Positions 21,211 to 31,089 of a DNA stretch of 64,000 nt are shown here, piece by piece. The DNA lies in assembly GCA_022539475.1 (NCBI GenBank), contig VCMS01000285.1, positions 1 through 64,000 on the forward strand, in the 5' to 3' direction. The notes under the pieces are model-generated. The model had not been told where the DNA came from. It worked only from the letters and a program-made list of their open reading frames with translations, and did no database searches. Within the stretch, counting starts at the first letter, position 1. Each line of letters opens with the position of its first letter. The position numbers were made by a program, and so were the translations under genes. Source of the DNA: Gracilaria domingensis. Lineage: Eukaryota; Rhodophyta; Florideophyceae; Gracilariales; Gracilariaceae.

Positions 21211-22065
21211 CGTGGAGGACAAGTATCGAACAAAGGAAATGTGTGCAGCTGTAATTGTCAAACCGATTCCTCGCGCATCTTGCTCGCGCAGAGCGGGCAT
21301 CCTCGAGTCTCGGTGCGCTACACGGGAGTGGAAGAACGAGAGCGACTGCTTCTGCTTGATGTTCCACACCGACTTTCGAATCGAGAGCGAAGTGTGCAAC
21401 GTGAGTTTTGCAGTTCCGGGCCGGCCCGTCGACTTGGCATATGTATTGAGGACTATCAGGCTGATGGTATCAGCCGGAGAGCAAATTTTACTCTCGTATC
21501 TATTACTGTCAAGTGACAGGTTACTACCGTAAAGAAAACAACACCAGGGCCAGCATGCGGCCATGTAGCACCGAAACACCGACTCATGAAGGCCAGCGAT
21601 TTTGCACAACCCCTCTCGAGGGCTGGGCCAACCGGGTTGTTTGGCCCAGCCGACAGGTTGCCCACACTCATCGGAATATTGATGATAAATGCTGCACTCA
21701 CTCTCGATGCCAAGCCGTTCAGTCCCAGTGTCGGACAGCCCACATTGACCTTGTGTGCTCCGCCACCGGCCCACTGCCGTCGATGTCAATTACGTGATGC
21801 AGTCGCAGCTCATCATTTATGGCCTCGTACAAATCAGCGTGCTGATGGGCCTACAATACTGCTCATCAGTACTATTGTAGGCCCGTTGTTTGATGCCATT
21901 TTCTTGGGCCATGATCAATCCATTACACGAACAACACTTTCATTCCCACCTGAACAAAACCATCTTCGTCAATAAAGTTTTCCGTCGGGGCCAAATTCTG
22001 TAGCATAGTATCCACTTCCTGCCCGTTCCAGTCATTCTTTGTCCTCTTGAATGAGACCGTTTCTT
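21087..22065. repeat. Tandem duplication unit, intact copy
   Basis: This segment covers the 3' end of the Cys-rich gene at 20650, the convergent spacer and the 3' end of the ankyrin gene. It is about 85-95 percent identical over much of its length to 24538-25713. The spacer part is the best conserved; the first 300 bp are more diverged. Confidence 0.85.
21211..21922. other. Convergent 3' intergenic region with two conserved hairpins
   Basis: Between two convergent genes. It contains GGCTGGGCCAA/TTGGCCCAGCC (about 21624-21654) and GGGCCTACAATA/TATTGTAGGCCC (about 21848-21885). Both are retained in the duplicate at about 25262-25292 and 25488-25523, the second with changes. They may be 3'-end or transcript-structure signals, or remains of an inserted element. 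Confidence 0.5.
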
Positions 22066-23980
22066 GCGAGGAACTTGAATCACCGCCAGAAGCCTTAAAC
22101 AGCGCATGCAACAGAATCTTTGCAAGTTTGGTTTTCAGGACTTTCTTTGATCCGGCCGCCCTCCCAAATCGCTCTCGAAGCTCTGGCGGCTCGGGCTGAA
22201 GTTTAGCGATCGGGTACTTCTTCCGCAGCTCGTGATACGATTTAACAAACGCGTCCACATCAAGCAAACAGGTGGTGTGATCCATTTGTTCCATGACAAC
22301 CTCTTCTACATCATCGACGTCTACGGTTGCCCCCGTATCAGCTTTTCTCAGTTGGTGCTCTAGTGCGTGCCGCAGCTCGTCTACGGCCACGTCAACAGTG
22401 ATGGTTTGTTCGTCCGGGTGAGATCCAGACGCAACTGAACGAAATCTAAGGCGTAGCCTGGTGTCGAATTCGTCGTCTACAGCTTCGTCAGAGTGATGGG
22501 AATCCGTAAGCTCTTCTATCTCTACGGCAAGACGCTGCTGTAGATTCGGAAGCGTCTTGAAATCAGTCTGTTCCACCACAGCCTCCACGCGTTTGCGCGC
22601 AACCGGGTCCAGCTTGCTGATGTACTGGTCACTCGTGATCACGGAAACGGTTCGGAAGTCGCTGATGTCCACCGCCATGACTTCGTTGACGGCGGTAGAA
22701 GCGCCTGAGCTGAATTGTTCCACACTGAAGCCAAAGGCAACCTCAGTGGCGGCAAAAGAAGCGCCGGCAAGCATGCCGCCAACAATGGGGATCATAGAGA
22801 GACAGAAGCCCAGTACACCGGCAATGGTGCGGTTGCGCTGCTGCTTTTGAAGCAGCCCGTGCAGCTCCTGAAGACTGGCGGCCATGTTTTTCATATCAGA
22901 CAGCATTTGCTGCTGTCCGTTGCACAGTTGCTCGAATCGTGCGGCAGCTTGATTCGTCCACTGCTCCAGCGCACCGACGCGATGGTGCAGCACATTGATC
23001 TCGCGCGCGACGGAAACGAGCGCGGACTGCATCTCCAGGCGCAGGTCGCGGATCTCGGAGCGCAGGTCGGCGACCACCTTGACAAGCACGGCGTTTCCAT
23101 CGCGAATGAAACGCTGGCGCTCGGCGTACGACAGCAGCCCGGACAGCCAAAACTTGTGCTCGTTGCTGAGAGCGAATTTGGTGACGGGCAGGTACACGTT
23201 CTCGAGCAGATAGTCGCGGCTGCCGCCAAAGGTAGGGATTTGCGAGCGCGAGAGAACACGCTGGCGCACGGCGAGCAGCAGCAGGTGGTGCGCGAGCACA
23301 AAGTGGGAGAAGGAGGTGATGTGGTGGGCTTTGAGCGCGGCGAGCAGCTGCGGCGGAGTGATGTCGGCGGTTTTGGCGTGGAGCCAAAGCTGCTGCAGTG
23401 GAGACGGCGGGGGCGGGGGGGGGTTGAATTGCTGGATCAAGGGGCTGTCGCGCGGCAAGAGCGACAGCGGCGTCTCGCCGTCGTTGTTCTGTGCGCGCGG
23501 GTCGGCGCCGGCGCGCCACAGCGCCAGCGCGGCCGGCTCATGATTCTTTTTAGCAGCGGCGTGAAGCGGCGTGTCGCCCTTTGCTGTTGTGCGGTGCACA
23601 TCGGCGCCGCGCGCCAGCAGCGCGTCCACCACCGCCACGTGGCCATCAGATGCGGCCCAGTACAACGCAGTCTCGCCATCTGAGTCAGCCGCGTTCACAT
23701 CGGCGCCGCGCGCCAGCAGCGCTTCCACCACCGCCACGTGGCCAAAACCTGCGGCCCATTGTAACGCAGTGTAGCCATCTGAGTGGGCCGCGTTCACATC
23801 GGCGCCGCGCGCCAGCAGCGCCTCCACCACCGCCACGTGGCCACGAAGTGCGGCCCAGTACAACGCAGTCTCGCCATATGAGTTGGTCGCGTTCACATCG
23901 GCGCCGCGCGCCAGCAGCGTCTGCACGCGACCCAAATCGCCTTCTTTCGCCGCATCAAGCAGCTCGTCGTTGGCGCCCAT
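21923..23980 (-). CDS. Ankyrin-repeat protein with coiled-coil and hydrophobic Gly-rich module
   Basis: I choose ATG 23980 (685 residues); the frame continues upstream only to a GTG. Residues about 4-175 hold five to six ankyrin repeats (GETALYWAA..GHVAVVEALLARGADVNA). A proline run (186-193) follows, then a helical domain (about 197-300) and a predicted coiled coil (about 303-385). Next comes a hydrophobic glycine-rich segment at about 386-418 (RTIAGVLGF...IPIVGGMLAGASFAA). The C-terminal domain ends in FIDEDGFVQVGMKVLFV. The same module follows a much longer ankyrin array in the gene at 43063-46730, so it is a real family. The hydrophobic hairpin could insert in or touch a membrane; this is inference. 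A TATA box lies 50 bp upstream. I do not recognise the non-ankyrin part. Confidence 0.75.
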   Translation of the reverse strand: MGANDELLDAAKEGDLGRVQTLLARGADVNATNSYGETALYWAALRGHVAVVEALLARGADVNAAHSDGYTALQWAAGFGHVAVVEALLARGADVNAADSDGETALYWAASDGHVAVVDALLARGADVHRTTAKGDTPLHAAAKKNHEPAALALWRAGADPRAQNNDGETPLSLLPRDSPLIQQFNPPPPPPSPLQQLWLHAKTADITPPQLLAALKAHHITSFSHFVLAHHLLLLAVRQRVLSRSQIPTFGGSRDYLLENVYLPVTKFALSNEHKFWLSGLLSYAERQRFIRDGNAVLVKVVADLRSEIRDLRLEMQSALVSVAREINVLHHRVGALEQWTNQAAARFEQLCNGQQQMLSDMKNMAASLQELHGLLQKQQRNRTIAGVLGFCLSMIPIVGGMLAGASFAATEVAFGFSVEQFSSGASTAVNEVMAVDISDFRTVSVITSDQYISKLDPVARKRVEAVVEQTDFKTLPNLQQRLAVEIEELTDSHHSDEAVDDEFDTRLRLRFRSVASGSHPDEQTITVDVAVDELRHALEHQLRKADTGATVDVDDVEEVVMEQMDHTTCLLDVDAFVKSYHELRKKYPIAKLQPEPPELRERFGRAAGSKKVLKTKLAKILLHALFKASGGDSSSSQETVSFKRTKNDWNGQEVDTMLQNLAPTENFIDEDGFVQVGMKVLFV

Positions 23981-24027
23981 CGCGGCCGCCGCGCACGGTG
24001 CGCACGCTGCACTCCGGTGCAGCCGCA

Positions 24028-24035
24028 CTTTTATA
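24028..24035 (-). promoter_or_regulatory. TATA box of the ankyrin gene
   Basis: TATAAAAG on the minus strand, about 48-55 bp before the ATG at 23980. The close distance implies a very short 5' leader. Confidence 0.55.
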
Positions 24036-24537
24036 CCCACGCGCTGCTTCTTGTTGCGCAACTCGCTTGCGCGCGCTCCCACCGTTGATTGCGGCCACCA
24101 AAACGAGCCTCATTGCCCGCATTCGTTGGCACCAGTACAGCGTGCAAGCACAATGATAACGAGACAGCCGACGCGAATTGTGCGCTGCTCTCGCTCAATT
24201 TGCTCATTTCCCAATGCATTGGCACGCCCAACGGTTGCGGCGCAGTTTGCGGGCCATGGCTGTCATCATACTCTCCAAGGAATGCGGACACGACAAGTGA
24301 GCGCCCCGTCTCCGTTACTAACATTGCGGCACCACTTCACACTTACATACACGACGAGTTGGTGTACGCATGGTCAACTGTGCTATCAGCTTCCGTCGAT
24401 ATAATACATATTATATTTTATGTACTTCGGCAGTCATACGCTCACCACAAATTGGCCGCACCAAGTGCGTCGTCCGCACAACAGCAAGCTGCCAAAACAC
24501 CGAGCAATCCTCTCGTGGCTCCGTGGCTCTCGTGACC

Positions 24538-24661
24538 GTACGACCGCTCTGGCCACAGCAGCACGGCGCCGATCCGCCCGATGTTTGAACCAGTTGGCCA
24601 CGCTTGCTGCGAGCACGAGTGTGGCGGAGTGTATGGCTGGCACATTGGCACAACGGCATGA
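24538..24661 (+). pseudogene. 3' fragment of the Cys-rich gene (copy of 21087-21210)
   Basis: The frame aligns with the end of the protein at 20650: YDRSG.SST, then CCEHECGGVYG, ending in a stop at 24659-24661. The reading frame is preserved without a stop over the 40 codons, but nothing upstream matches, so the 5' part and signal peptide are gone. The retained frame suggests fairly recent duplication. Confidence 0.7.
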
Positions 24662-25713
24662 CGTGGAGCACTAATTGATCACTAATTGATTATACATATG
24701 CACTTGTAATTGAGAAATCAATGCTTCACACATCTTCCTCTCACAGAGCGAGCATCCCCACGTTTCGGTAGGCTACACAAGAGAGGAAAAACTACAGCGG
24801 CTGCTTGTGTTTGATGTTTCAAACTGACTTTAGAATCGAGAGCGAAGTGCTCCACAGTTTCCAGGACTGGGCTGCGCCGTCTTCCCGCACCACTCCTCTT
24901 CGTGACAAAAGTCGATACTCTTTCTCAACAGCTTTCTCTAACTCCCATCCCTACTGATACTTATCAACATCGACATCTTCGCACTCTTTACGCCCCACCT
25001 TCCTGCCAGCAACCATCATCTGTCGGAGAGAGCTGCGCACAAGCACACTACCAACGCGCGCCTCCACTGTCGGCTTGGCACATGTATTGAGGACTATCAG
25101 GCTGATGGTATCAGCCGGAGAGCAAATTTTACTCTCGCATCTATTACTCTCAAGTGACAGGTTACTACCGTAAACAAAACAACACCAGGGCCAGCATGCG
25201 GCCATGTAGCACCGAAACACGGACTCATGAAGGCCAGCGATTTTGCACAACCTCTCTCGAGGGCTGGGCCAACCGGGTTGTTTGGCCCAGCCGACAGGTT
25301 GCCCACACTCATCGGAATATTGATGATAAATGCTGCACTCACTCTCGATGCCAGGTCATTCAGTCCCAGTTCCGGACAGCCCACGCCGACCTCGTGTGCT
25401 CCGCCACCGGCCCACTGGCGTCGATGTCAATTACGTGATGCAGTCGCAGCTCATCATTTATGGCCTCGTGCAATTCAGCGTGCTCATGGGCCTACAATGG
25501 TGCGCATCAGCACTATTGTAGGTCCGTAGCTCGGTGCCATTTTCTTGGGCCATGCCCAATCCATTACACGAACAACACTTTCATTCCCCCGGCAACAAAA
25601 CCATCTTCGTCAATATAGTTTTGCGTTGCGGCCAACTCCTGTAGCATATCGTCCAATTGCTGCTCGTCCCAATCATTCCTCGTCCTCTTGAAGGATAATC
25701 CTTCTTGCGAGGA
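24538..25713. repeat. Tandem duplication unit, decayed copy
   Basis: The second copy of the 21087-22065 unit. It is longer because its first part has diverged and gained sequence. Both genes at its ends are truncated: only the last 40 codons of the Cys-rich gene and the last codons of the ankyrin-module gene remain. Confidence 0.85.
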
Positions 25714-25845
25714 TGTAGTGTCTTCGGTCTCCAGCTCGCTGACACTACACTCTAGTAGGCACAACAATCTACTGATTGTTAGGAGCAGACATGAAGTTTT
25801 TACAGAAGACCACGTATACCCGCGCACGCGACCGCCTCCGCGCAC
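25564..25845 (-). pseudogene. 3' fragment of an ankyrin-module gene
   Basis: The last about 55 residues (SFKRTRNDWDEQ...YIDEDGFVAGGMKVLFV) match the C-terminus of the protein at 21923-23980. Upstream of about 25735 the similarity ends and the frame runs into unrelated GC-rich DNA. It is therefore a truncated copy without ankyrin repeats or a normal start. It may still be transcribed, but I see no start that makes a sensible protein. Confidence 0.75.
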
Positions 25846-25934
25846 AGCCGCGCCCCCAGCGCGAGCTCAACGCAGCCGCCGCCGCACACGCGGCGCGCCA
25901 TCCGCCACCGCCGACGCCGCCGCCGTGCACGCGC

Positions 25935-27227
25935 TCAGCGCGCCGGCTGGTAGAGCGCGCCGCGCGCCGGCAGCCGCAGCGCCACCGCGCGCGCCGCGCC
26001 CGCGCCCGCGCCCGCCGTGCGCGCCCAGCTCGCCGACAGCCCGTCCAGCGTGTTGGCGGCGGGCGCGCGCGCGACGCCGCGCTTCCACGCGCGCGCCGCC
26101 AGCGCCAGCGCGGCCAGCGCCGCGACGTGCACGGCGGCGCCGCCCACCACGACGGCGTCCAGCACGGTGCGCTGCGCCACGGCGCCGGACGGCACTCGCA
26201 CGCTGACGTTCTCGGCGCGCGAGTATATGTAGCTCCCGAGCTCTTCGTAGAAGGCCGGCTCCGAGAGCCAGATTGACAGCCGCGCGTTTGCCACCATCTC
26301 CGCGTCCAGCAACACGTCGCTGTGGAACTCCACGCGCATGCCGCGCTCCAGCCGCGCGTCCAACACCTGCGGCTCGAAGCGCAAGTCGGGCGTTGACTGC
26401 TTTGCGCTGCGGTTCGTCACGTCCACGTTGTATATTTGCGCCGTTAGCAGCTCCATCGTACGTTCCTCTATTCTGTGGCATTTTAAACTCATCGTGCCCG
26501 AAGAGTCCCAGACCTCCCTGATTTCCGTGAAGCATTGCATATCCTTCTCATTCGCCACGCTCACGTTGATCGCCACGTTCACTCCGCTATCGAACACGCC
26601 GTACGTCCTGCGCGAAAAGTCCACGCTCACCACTTTCTCTGCGCTTTCGTCGCGCGGCAACACTCGCAGCAACGCTCGTTCACTGCTTTTGATGCACTTT
26701 GCTTCATGCAACAGCTCGGCGTGCAGCTCGCTCACCAAGCTAAACTCCGGCGCTTCGTCTCGTACGAAAGACACGTTCACCGTGCTGGCTACCAGCCATT
26801 CTGCTTCGTTCACGTACGAGCAAATCTCGAACGCTTGCTTGAACCCCTCCGGGTTGGCTTTTGAAAGATCCGGCAAACTGGGATCAATTCTTGTGGGGAT
26901 CACGAACGCGTCGCGCAGTTGACGGCTCACCATCACCACCTCTTCCTCGTAGATCAGTCTCGACTGCAGGTATACCGGTATGATGATGAATACCACTCGC
27001 AACAGAAGCAGTAATACGTGTGACCACTGGCTGCTTAGCAGACCTTCGTTCCACAGCGCATACCGGAAAGTCTTCACGTGTATGGCCTCGTCCCTCTTGG
27101 CGCGCCGCTCCACGAGGAACCATGCTGCTATTGTCGTAGAATCCATCAACATGGGAATCGCGACCAGTTCAAGCACCACGAACACTAGCGCCGCCGTTAC
27201 CCCGCTTCCGAACGGCAACTCGATCAT
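25935..27227 (-). CDS. Multi-TM protein with large ectodomain (family member 1)
   Basis: I start at ATG 27227, one codon past a TTG, giving 430 residues. It opens MIELPFG.G and has hydrophobic segments near residues 10-40 and 70-90 (VLLLLLRVVFIIIPVYLQ). A roughly 280-residue domain follows with several N-glycosylation sequons and scattered Cys. A C-terminal membrane helix (VVVGGAAVHVAALAALALAA) precedes a short tail containing NTLDGLSASWA. The layout and motifs match the gene at 28149, which is transcribed away from it (MIEIPFG.G...NTLNGLSEVWA), so the two are an inverted paralogue pair. The last 100 codons are very GC-rich while the first part is not, which suggests a different history or strong biased substitution at the 3' end. 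No known family recognised. Confidence 0.7.
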   Translation of the reverse strand: MIELPFGSGVTAALVFVVLELVAIPMLMDSTTIAAWFLVERRAKRDEAIHVKTFRYALWNEGLLSSQWSHVLLLLLRVVFIIIPVYLQSRLIYEEEVVMVSRQLRDAFVIPTRIDPSLPDLSKANPEGFKQAFEICSYVNEAEWLVASTVNVSFVRDEAPEFSLVSELHAELLHEAKCIKSSERALLRVLPRDESAEKVVSVDFSRRTYGVFDSGVNVAINVSVANEKDMQCFTEIREVWDSSGTMSLKCHRIEERTMELLTAQIYNVDVTNRSAKQSTPDLRFEPQVLDARLERGMRVEFHSDVLLDAEMVANARLSIWLSEPAFYEELGSYIYSRAENVSVRVPSGAVAQRTVLDAVVVGGAAVHVAALAALALAARAWKRGVARAPAANTLDGLSASWARTAGAGAGAARAVALRLPARGALYQPAR

Positions 27228-28148
27228 GGTCAATAATTCAACAGAGTCCAGCTGTCTGCCGTCGAGTGCGACAGCCAGCTATGAATGACGTTCTCTCTTC
27301 CAGAAGAGCGAGTTGACGAGAAAACAACGTAGCCGTCAAAGCAACCACCAAGCCCGCCAAGTTCGTGAACTTTCAACTTGGAGAACATCAAGGAAGCTTC
27401 TGCAGACATCCGGTAAGGGTCTAAAAATAGCAACTCGTTTTCTTCAACAAGGAACCAAAGTAAGTTACAGGTGTACCTTCGTACCTTAGAAGGTGGCCAT
27501 ACTCTTCGTGTCGTGTCACTTCTCTTCAACTTACAACAATCTCATCTGAGCTAAAAACTTACCGTCGTAAGTTGAGGTACAAAGGTAAGCTCAAAGGGCG
27601 ACGGGAGTCTGCCACCGATAATTTTTCTCGACAACAGAGCAAAATGGAAGAAAGAAAGCTTTGGCTGACTTCAAACTCTGACAATGCTTAAAATTAAGGA
27701 CTCCCGTGAGCCGGCAACAATACTTTATTTTAGGGCATTGCTGTGCTTAAAACAACAATGAGCGATTTTTTGCACACGAAATCAAAGTATTGTATCACAA
27801 GACGGAAATAAATGGTATTTACTGTAAACCGGGCAGAAATTGCTTTTTCCCGCATTTCCCAGAGAAAAACGAAGGCTGCGTAGGTCAGCCCTTATCCTCT
27901 GACCGTTCCAAAAAGACACTTGTTCGAAAAGGCTCCGACAAATCAACTCGAGCAACGGCGCAACAAATCTCCACGAAGATGAATCTGCTACCGTCGTACC
28001 TGGTCCCCGTGTGATGGCTTCCCCCAATGTAATTGTCTGTAACTTAACGCCCGAGTTGTGGTAATGCAAAGCGGCACCTTCACTCCCACACCTTGCTTCA
28101 TCTGCGAAGGTATCGCGCGCAACATCGACTCCTGAAGCTAAGAATGAG
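27228..28148. other. Divergent intergenic region of the paralogue pair
   Basis: About 920 bp between two genes transcribed outward. It is AT-rich, with several CTTAC/GTAAG inverted words (for example AACTTAC/GTAAGTT at 27557-27574). No supported gene. Confidence 0.5.
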
Positions 28149-29654
28149 ATGATCGAAATCCCGTTTGGACCCGGTGCCGTCGCTGGTTTCTTGTTTCTCA
28201 TCTTCGAACTTTTCGTCTTCCCCGCACTCGCGTTCTCCACCTCTGCCGTGGCGTCCCTCCTTGTTTACTGTCACGCGAAAAAGGGTAATGAGATACGCAT
28301 CGAGACACTGAAATTCCCCTACTGGAACGGAGGGCTCCTGTATCGTCAATGGTCACATTTGTCTCTTCTCGTATTGAGAGCCGTCCTCGTTGCCGTACCG
28401 GTTTACTTGGAGGCAGGCCTTGAGGCTCGTCGAAGCCTTGTACCTACAACTTTTCGCCACGCGTTTGCGGTCGCTCCGAAAGATAATTGGGTTCCATATG
28501 AAAGAAAGCTGAACGTGAGCATTGAATCATTAATCGAGCAGAGCCAAATGGTTTATGACCGATGTACAAGAGTGGATGCCGACGGGTGGCGCATAGCAAC
28601 CCTGGCTAACGTCTCATTTCTAGAAAACGGTCGTCAAAGAGTAGAATGCATCCCTGGTACAGAGAAGAAAGCTTTCCGAACAATAGGGAACAAGGACGCA
28701 TTACGCAACTATTCAAAGCACGAAAACGACGTCGTCATGACAATTTCCTGGGTCGAGGGGGCGGCTGAAGCCTTTCCCACCGATTCTTTTCTACGTAATC
28801 GCGATTATTCAGGCTCGGGGTATATGGTGACAAGCTTGGAATTGGATCATGACCGTGATTTGGAATGCTTTCCACAGATCTCTCTCGAAACCAACGAACT
28901 CTTCCCTGATTCTCTCTATCTGCCTTCGTTTCTCTGCCAGAAAGTGAATGGAACCTTGGTTCAATACTTCTTTGGTCTTCCTGCAACACTGGCGACAACA
29001 CTGACGACAATAAGTGAAGAGAAGATTAACCTGTTAACTAAGAAAAATGGAACAGTGGCAGTCACCATGCGCTATATAGAAACATTGCAGTTTGAGAAAG
29101 ATATGGTTATCAATGCCGGGCAAATTGCGAACTCCGAACCGCGAGCCAGCGAATGGGATTCATATGGAGAGTATTGTGACTCATGTTCAGGCCACCGGGG
29201 TGTTTCGGTACGCCAACATCTTCATTCGTTATTGGGCAGACTTTTGTACACAAGAGCCGATAATGTAACTTTAGAAGTCCCTTCCGCGCAATTCGACGTA
29301 ACGGTGATACCCAACAAATTGTTAATTATTGGGACCGTTGAGGTGGGTGGCGTGCTGTTGTTTGGCCTGTTCATGTACGTGTTGCTCGAATGGTGTGATC
29401 TTCAAATGCCCAACACGCTCAACGGTCTTTCCGAGGTTTGGGCCGTTTCGAACGACAGCTCGGAGCATTCGGGAAGACGCAAGCGGAGATTTGTCACGCT
29501 GCGGAGAAGGAAACCCGTAGGCGATGAGCAACACACCATATTGGAACCGTCAGCATTAGAAACACCGGACGGTGTCGAGGAGAAAGACATTCAGGCCGAA
29601 TTCGGTCCCCGAAACATGAGGCTTGAAGACGAAAGAGCAAGCAGTGACGTATGA
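28149..29654 (+). CDS. Multi-TM protein with large ectodomain (family member 2)
   Basis: The protein has 501 residues from ATG 28149 (MIEIPFGPGAVAGFLFLIFE). Two hydrophobic stretches near residues 10-42 and 73-94 are followed by a roughly 290-residue domain with many N-X-S/T sites and a few Cys, presumably lumenal or extracellular. A membrane helix follows at about 394-418 (LLIIGTVEVGGVLLFGLFMYVL), then a charged cytosolic tail that starts MPNTLNGLSEVWA. It is a clear paralogue of the gene at 25935-27227 and shares the layout and the post-membrane motif with the gene at 55652. Possible roles are surface receptor or channel-like protein; nothing proves either. Confidence 0.75.
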   Translation: MIEIPFGPGAVAGFLFLIFELFVFPALAFSTSAVASLLVYCHAKKGNEIRIETLKFPYWNGGLLYRQWSHLSLLVLRAVLVAVPVYLEAGLEARRSLVPTTFRHAFAVAPKDNWVPYERKLNVSIESLIEQSQMVYDRCTRVDADGWRIATLANVSFLENGRQRVECIPGTEKKAFRTIGNKDALRNYSKHENDVVMTISWVEGAAEAFPTDSFLRNRDYSGSGYMVTSLELDHDRDLECFPQISLETNELFPDSLYLPSFLCQKVNGTLVQYFFGLPATLATTLTTISEEKINLLTKKNGTVAVTMRYIETLQFEKDMVINAGQIANSEPRASEWDSYGEYCDSCSGHRGVSVRQHLHSLLGRLLYTRADNVTLEVPSAQFDVTVIPNKLLIIGTVEVGGVLLFGLFMYVLLEWCDLQMPNTLNGLSEVWAVSNDSSEHSGRRKRRFVTLRRRKPVGDEQHTILEPSALETPDGVEEKDIQAEFGPRNMRLEDERASSDV

Positions 29655-31089
29655 GGTGGAGCTTTGGTCAGCCCGTAGCCTAAGGATGTGCGTTGAGTGT
29701 CGAAAGAAAAGCGCCAATGACGTTGTTGGCAGGAGGCCACACTTTGTAGACGAGACAAATGCTGAGATTCTTGTAATCATAGTCGAATAGCACGAGCTCA
29801 CATTCTACATTCTCAATGTTGCTTGTTGCGCATGCGAGTACAATATGCTTACTCGTTCTGTTTTAGACGCCTACTTCATCAAAGCTCCCTATTTGACAGC
29901 CGGTTTTGTATGTGAAGTGAAGTCCGTTAAATCCACCGCCAATGAAAAGAACCAAATCGCAAACGATTTGAATACTTTTTCTGTACTGGATGCAATAATA
30001 GAGTACATTATGCTGCCACTTCGAGAACTTTGTCGTTTGCATCGTCAAACGTTCGCAGAAAGCATTCATGTATCGTATATTCGCTAGAACTTCGACTATA
30101 AGCAGCGAGATTCTTGAAGGCATTCCCATGTTGAAATTAAGTGCGGTAAGCCAAGTTCTCATCGCATGGAAGTGCGGTAAATAACATTTTATGCTAGAAA
30201 TGATTTCAAGTGGTGAGATTTATCAATTTTATGGATGAATGCAGATGGGGGTTTATTGGAGCTGCAGTTGGGAGTGAGACGATGACACTGATTTGTCACA
30301 TGTGTCAGGATAATTCTTGATATGGCTAAATCAGGTACAGAGGCTGAGCCACCTACGCAGGATGATTTGGTTTTCAAGCCGTTCAATTCAAAGAGACACT
30401 CAAGATGTCGACGGTTTGGGTTGCAACCCAGCATTTGGCGCCAATCAGCCAATTTATACAGCTCGAAGGAGGATTTAAACGCTTCTCCTGTTTTGTTCTG
30501 GCCGCGCACAACCAGCGGAATAATACATAAAAAAAAAGGTTTGCTAGAAAGAAGAATCAAATGTCTTCTGATTCTAGTTGTAATAGAATCACAACGTATA
30601 CATTACTTCTATCCTCAGTGTCAACTGCCCGTTCCGCGAGCTCCCCTCCGGGAGCTACCGCGAGCTCCCGCCAGCTCAGCGGATCAACGTGGCTCAAAGC
30701 AGACAGCGTCTGAAGCGAGCGAGCACTTGGGCCACGCGCCCATAAGTGCAACGTGGCACACTCTCACCCCAAGTGGACTTCATTCCAGACGTATTGATCG
30801 TGCCCTGGGTTCCGTATCTCGGTCTCTAACTGATCTGCTTGGGGTGGCTCTTGAGAGTCACATGTGAGGCACAGATGGCAAGAATTTCCGTTACAGTAGT
30901 CGCCAGGCGACCTGCTCCAGCGTGGCGTCCATCTCACTCGCCAATTGCTATGCCTAGAAAATCCAAGTACTTGCATGTCGTGAACGCTGCCCAGCTTCTT
31001 CCTCCAGTTGTGCAGATCACTGCAAAGCAGATTCGACGGCTGTCTACCAAGAAATTCTGGCACTCAAGCGTTCGCATTCGCACGCATCC
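29655..31089. other. Intergenic region
   Basis: No supported gene on either strand. A local repeat of GCGAGCTCCC with an inverted GGGAGCT occurs at 30636-30675. The frame at 30322-30867 has no recognisable feature. Confidence 0.45.

Noticed and set aside
20695-21789. 364-residue minus-strand frame
   Set aside because: Antisense to the Cys-rich gene at 20650 and its 3' flank; no motif, and the homologous duplicate keeps the plus-strand frame.
22715-23683. 322-residue plus-strand frame
   Set aside because: Antisense to the ankyrin gene at 21923-23980, whose repeats and paralogue prove the other strand is coding.
21923-25845. Prokaryotic or viral ankyrin gene
   Set aside because: TATA box, local tandem duplication and neighbouring signal-peptide genes indicate a resident eukaryotic gene; nothing viral was seen.
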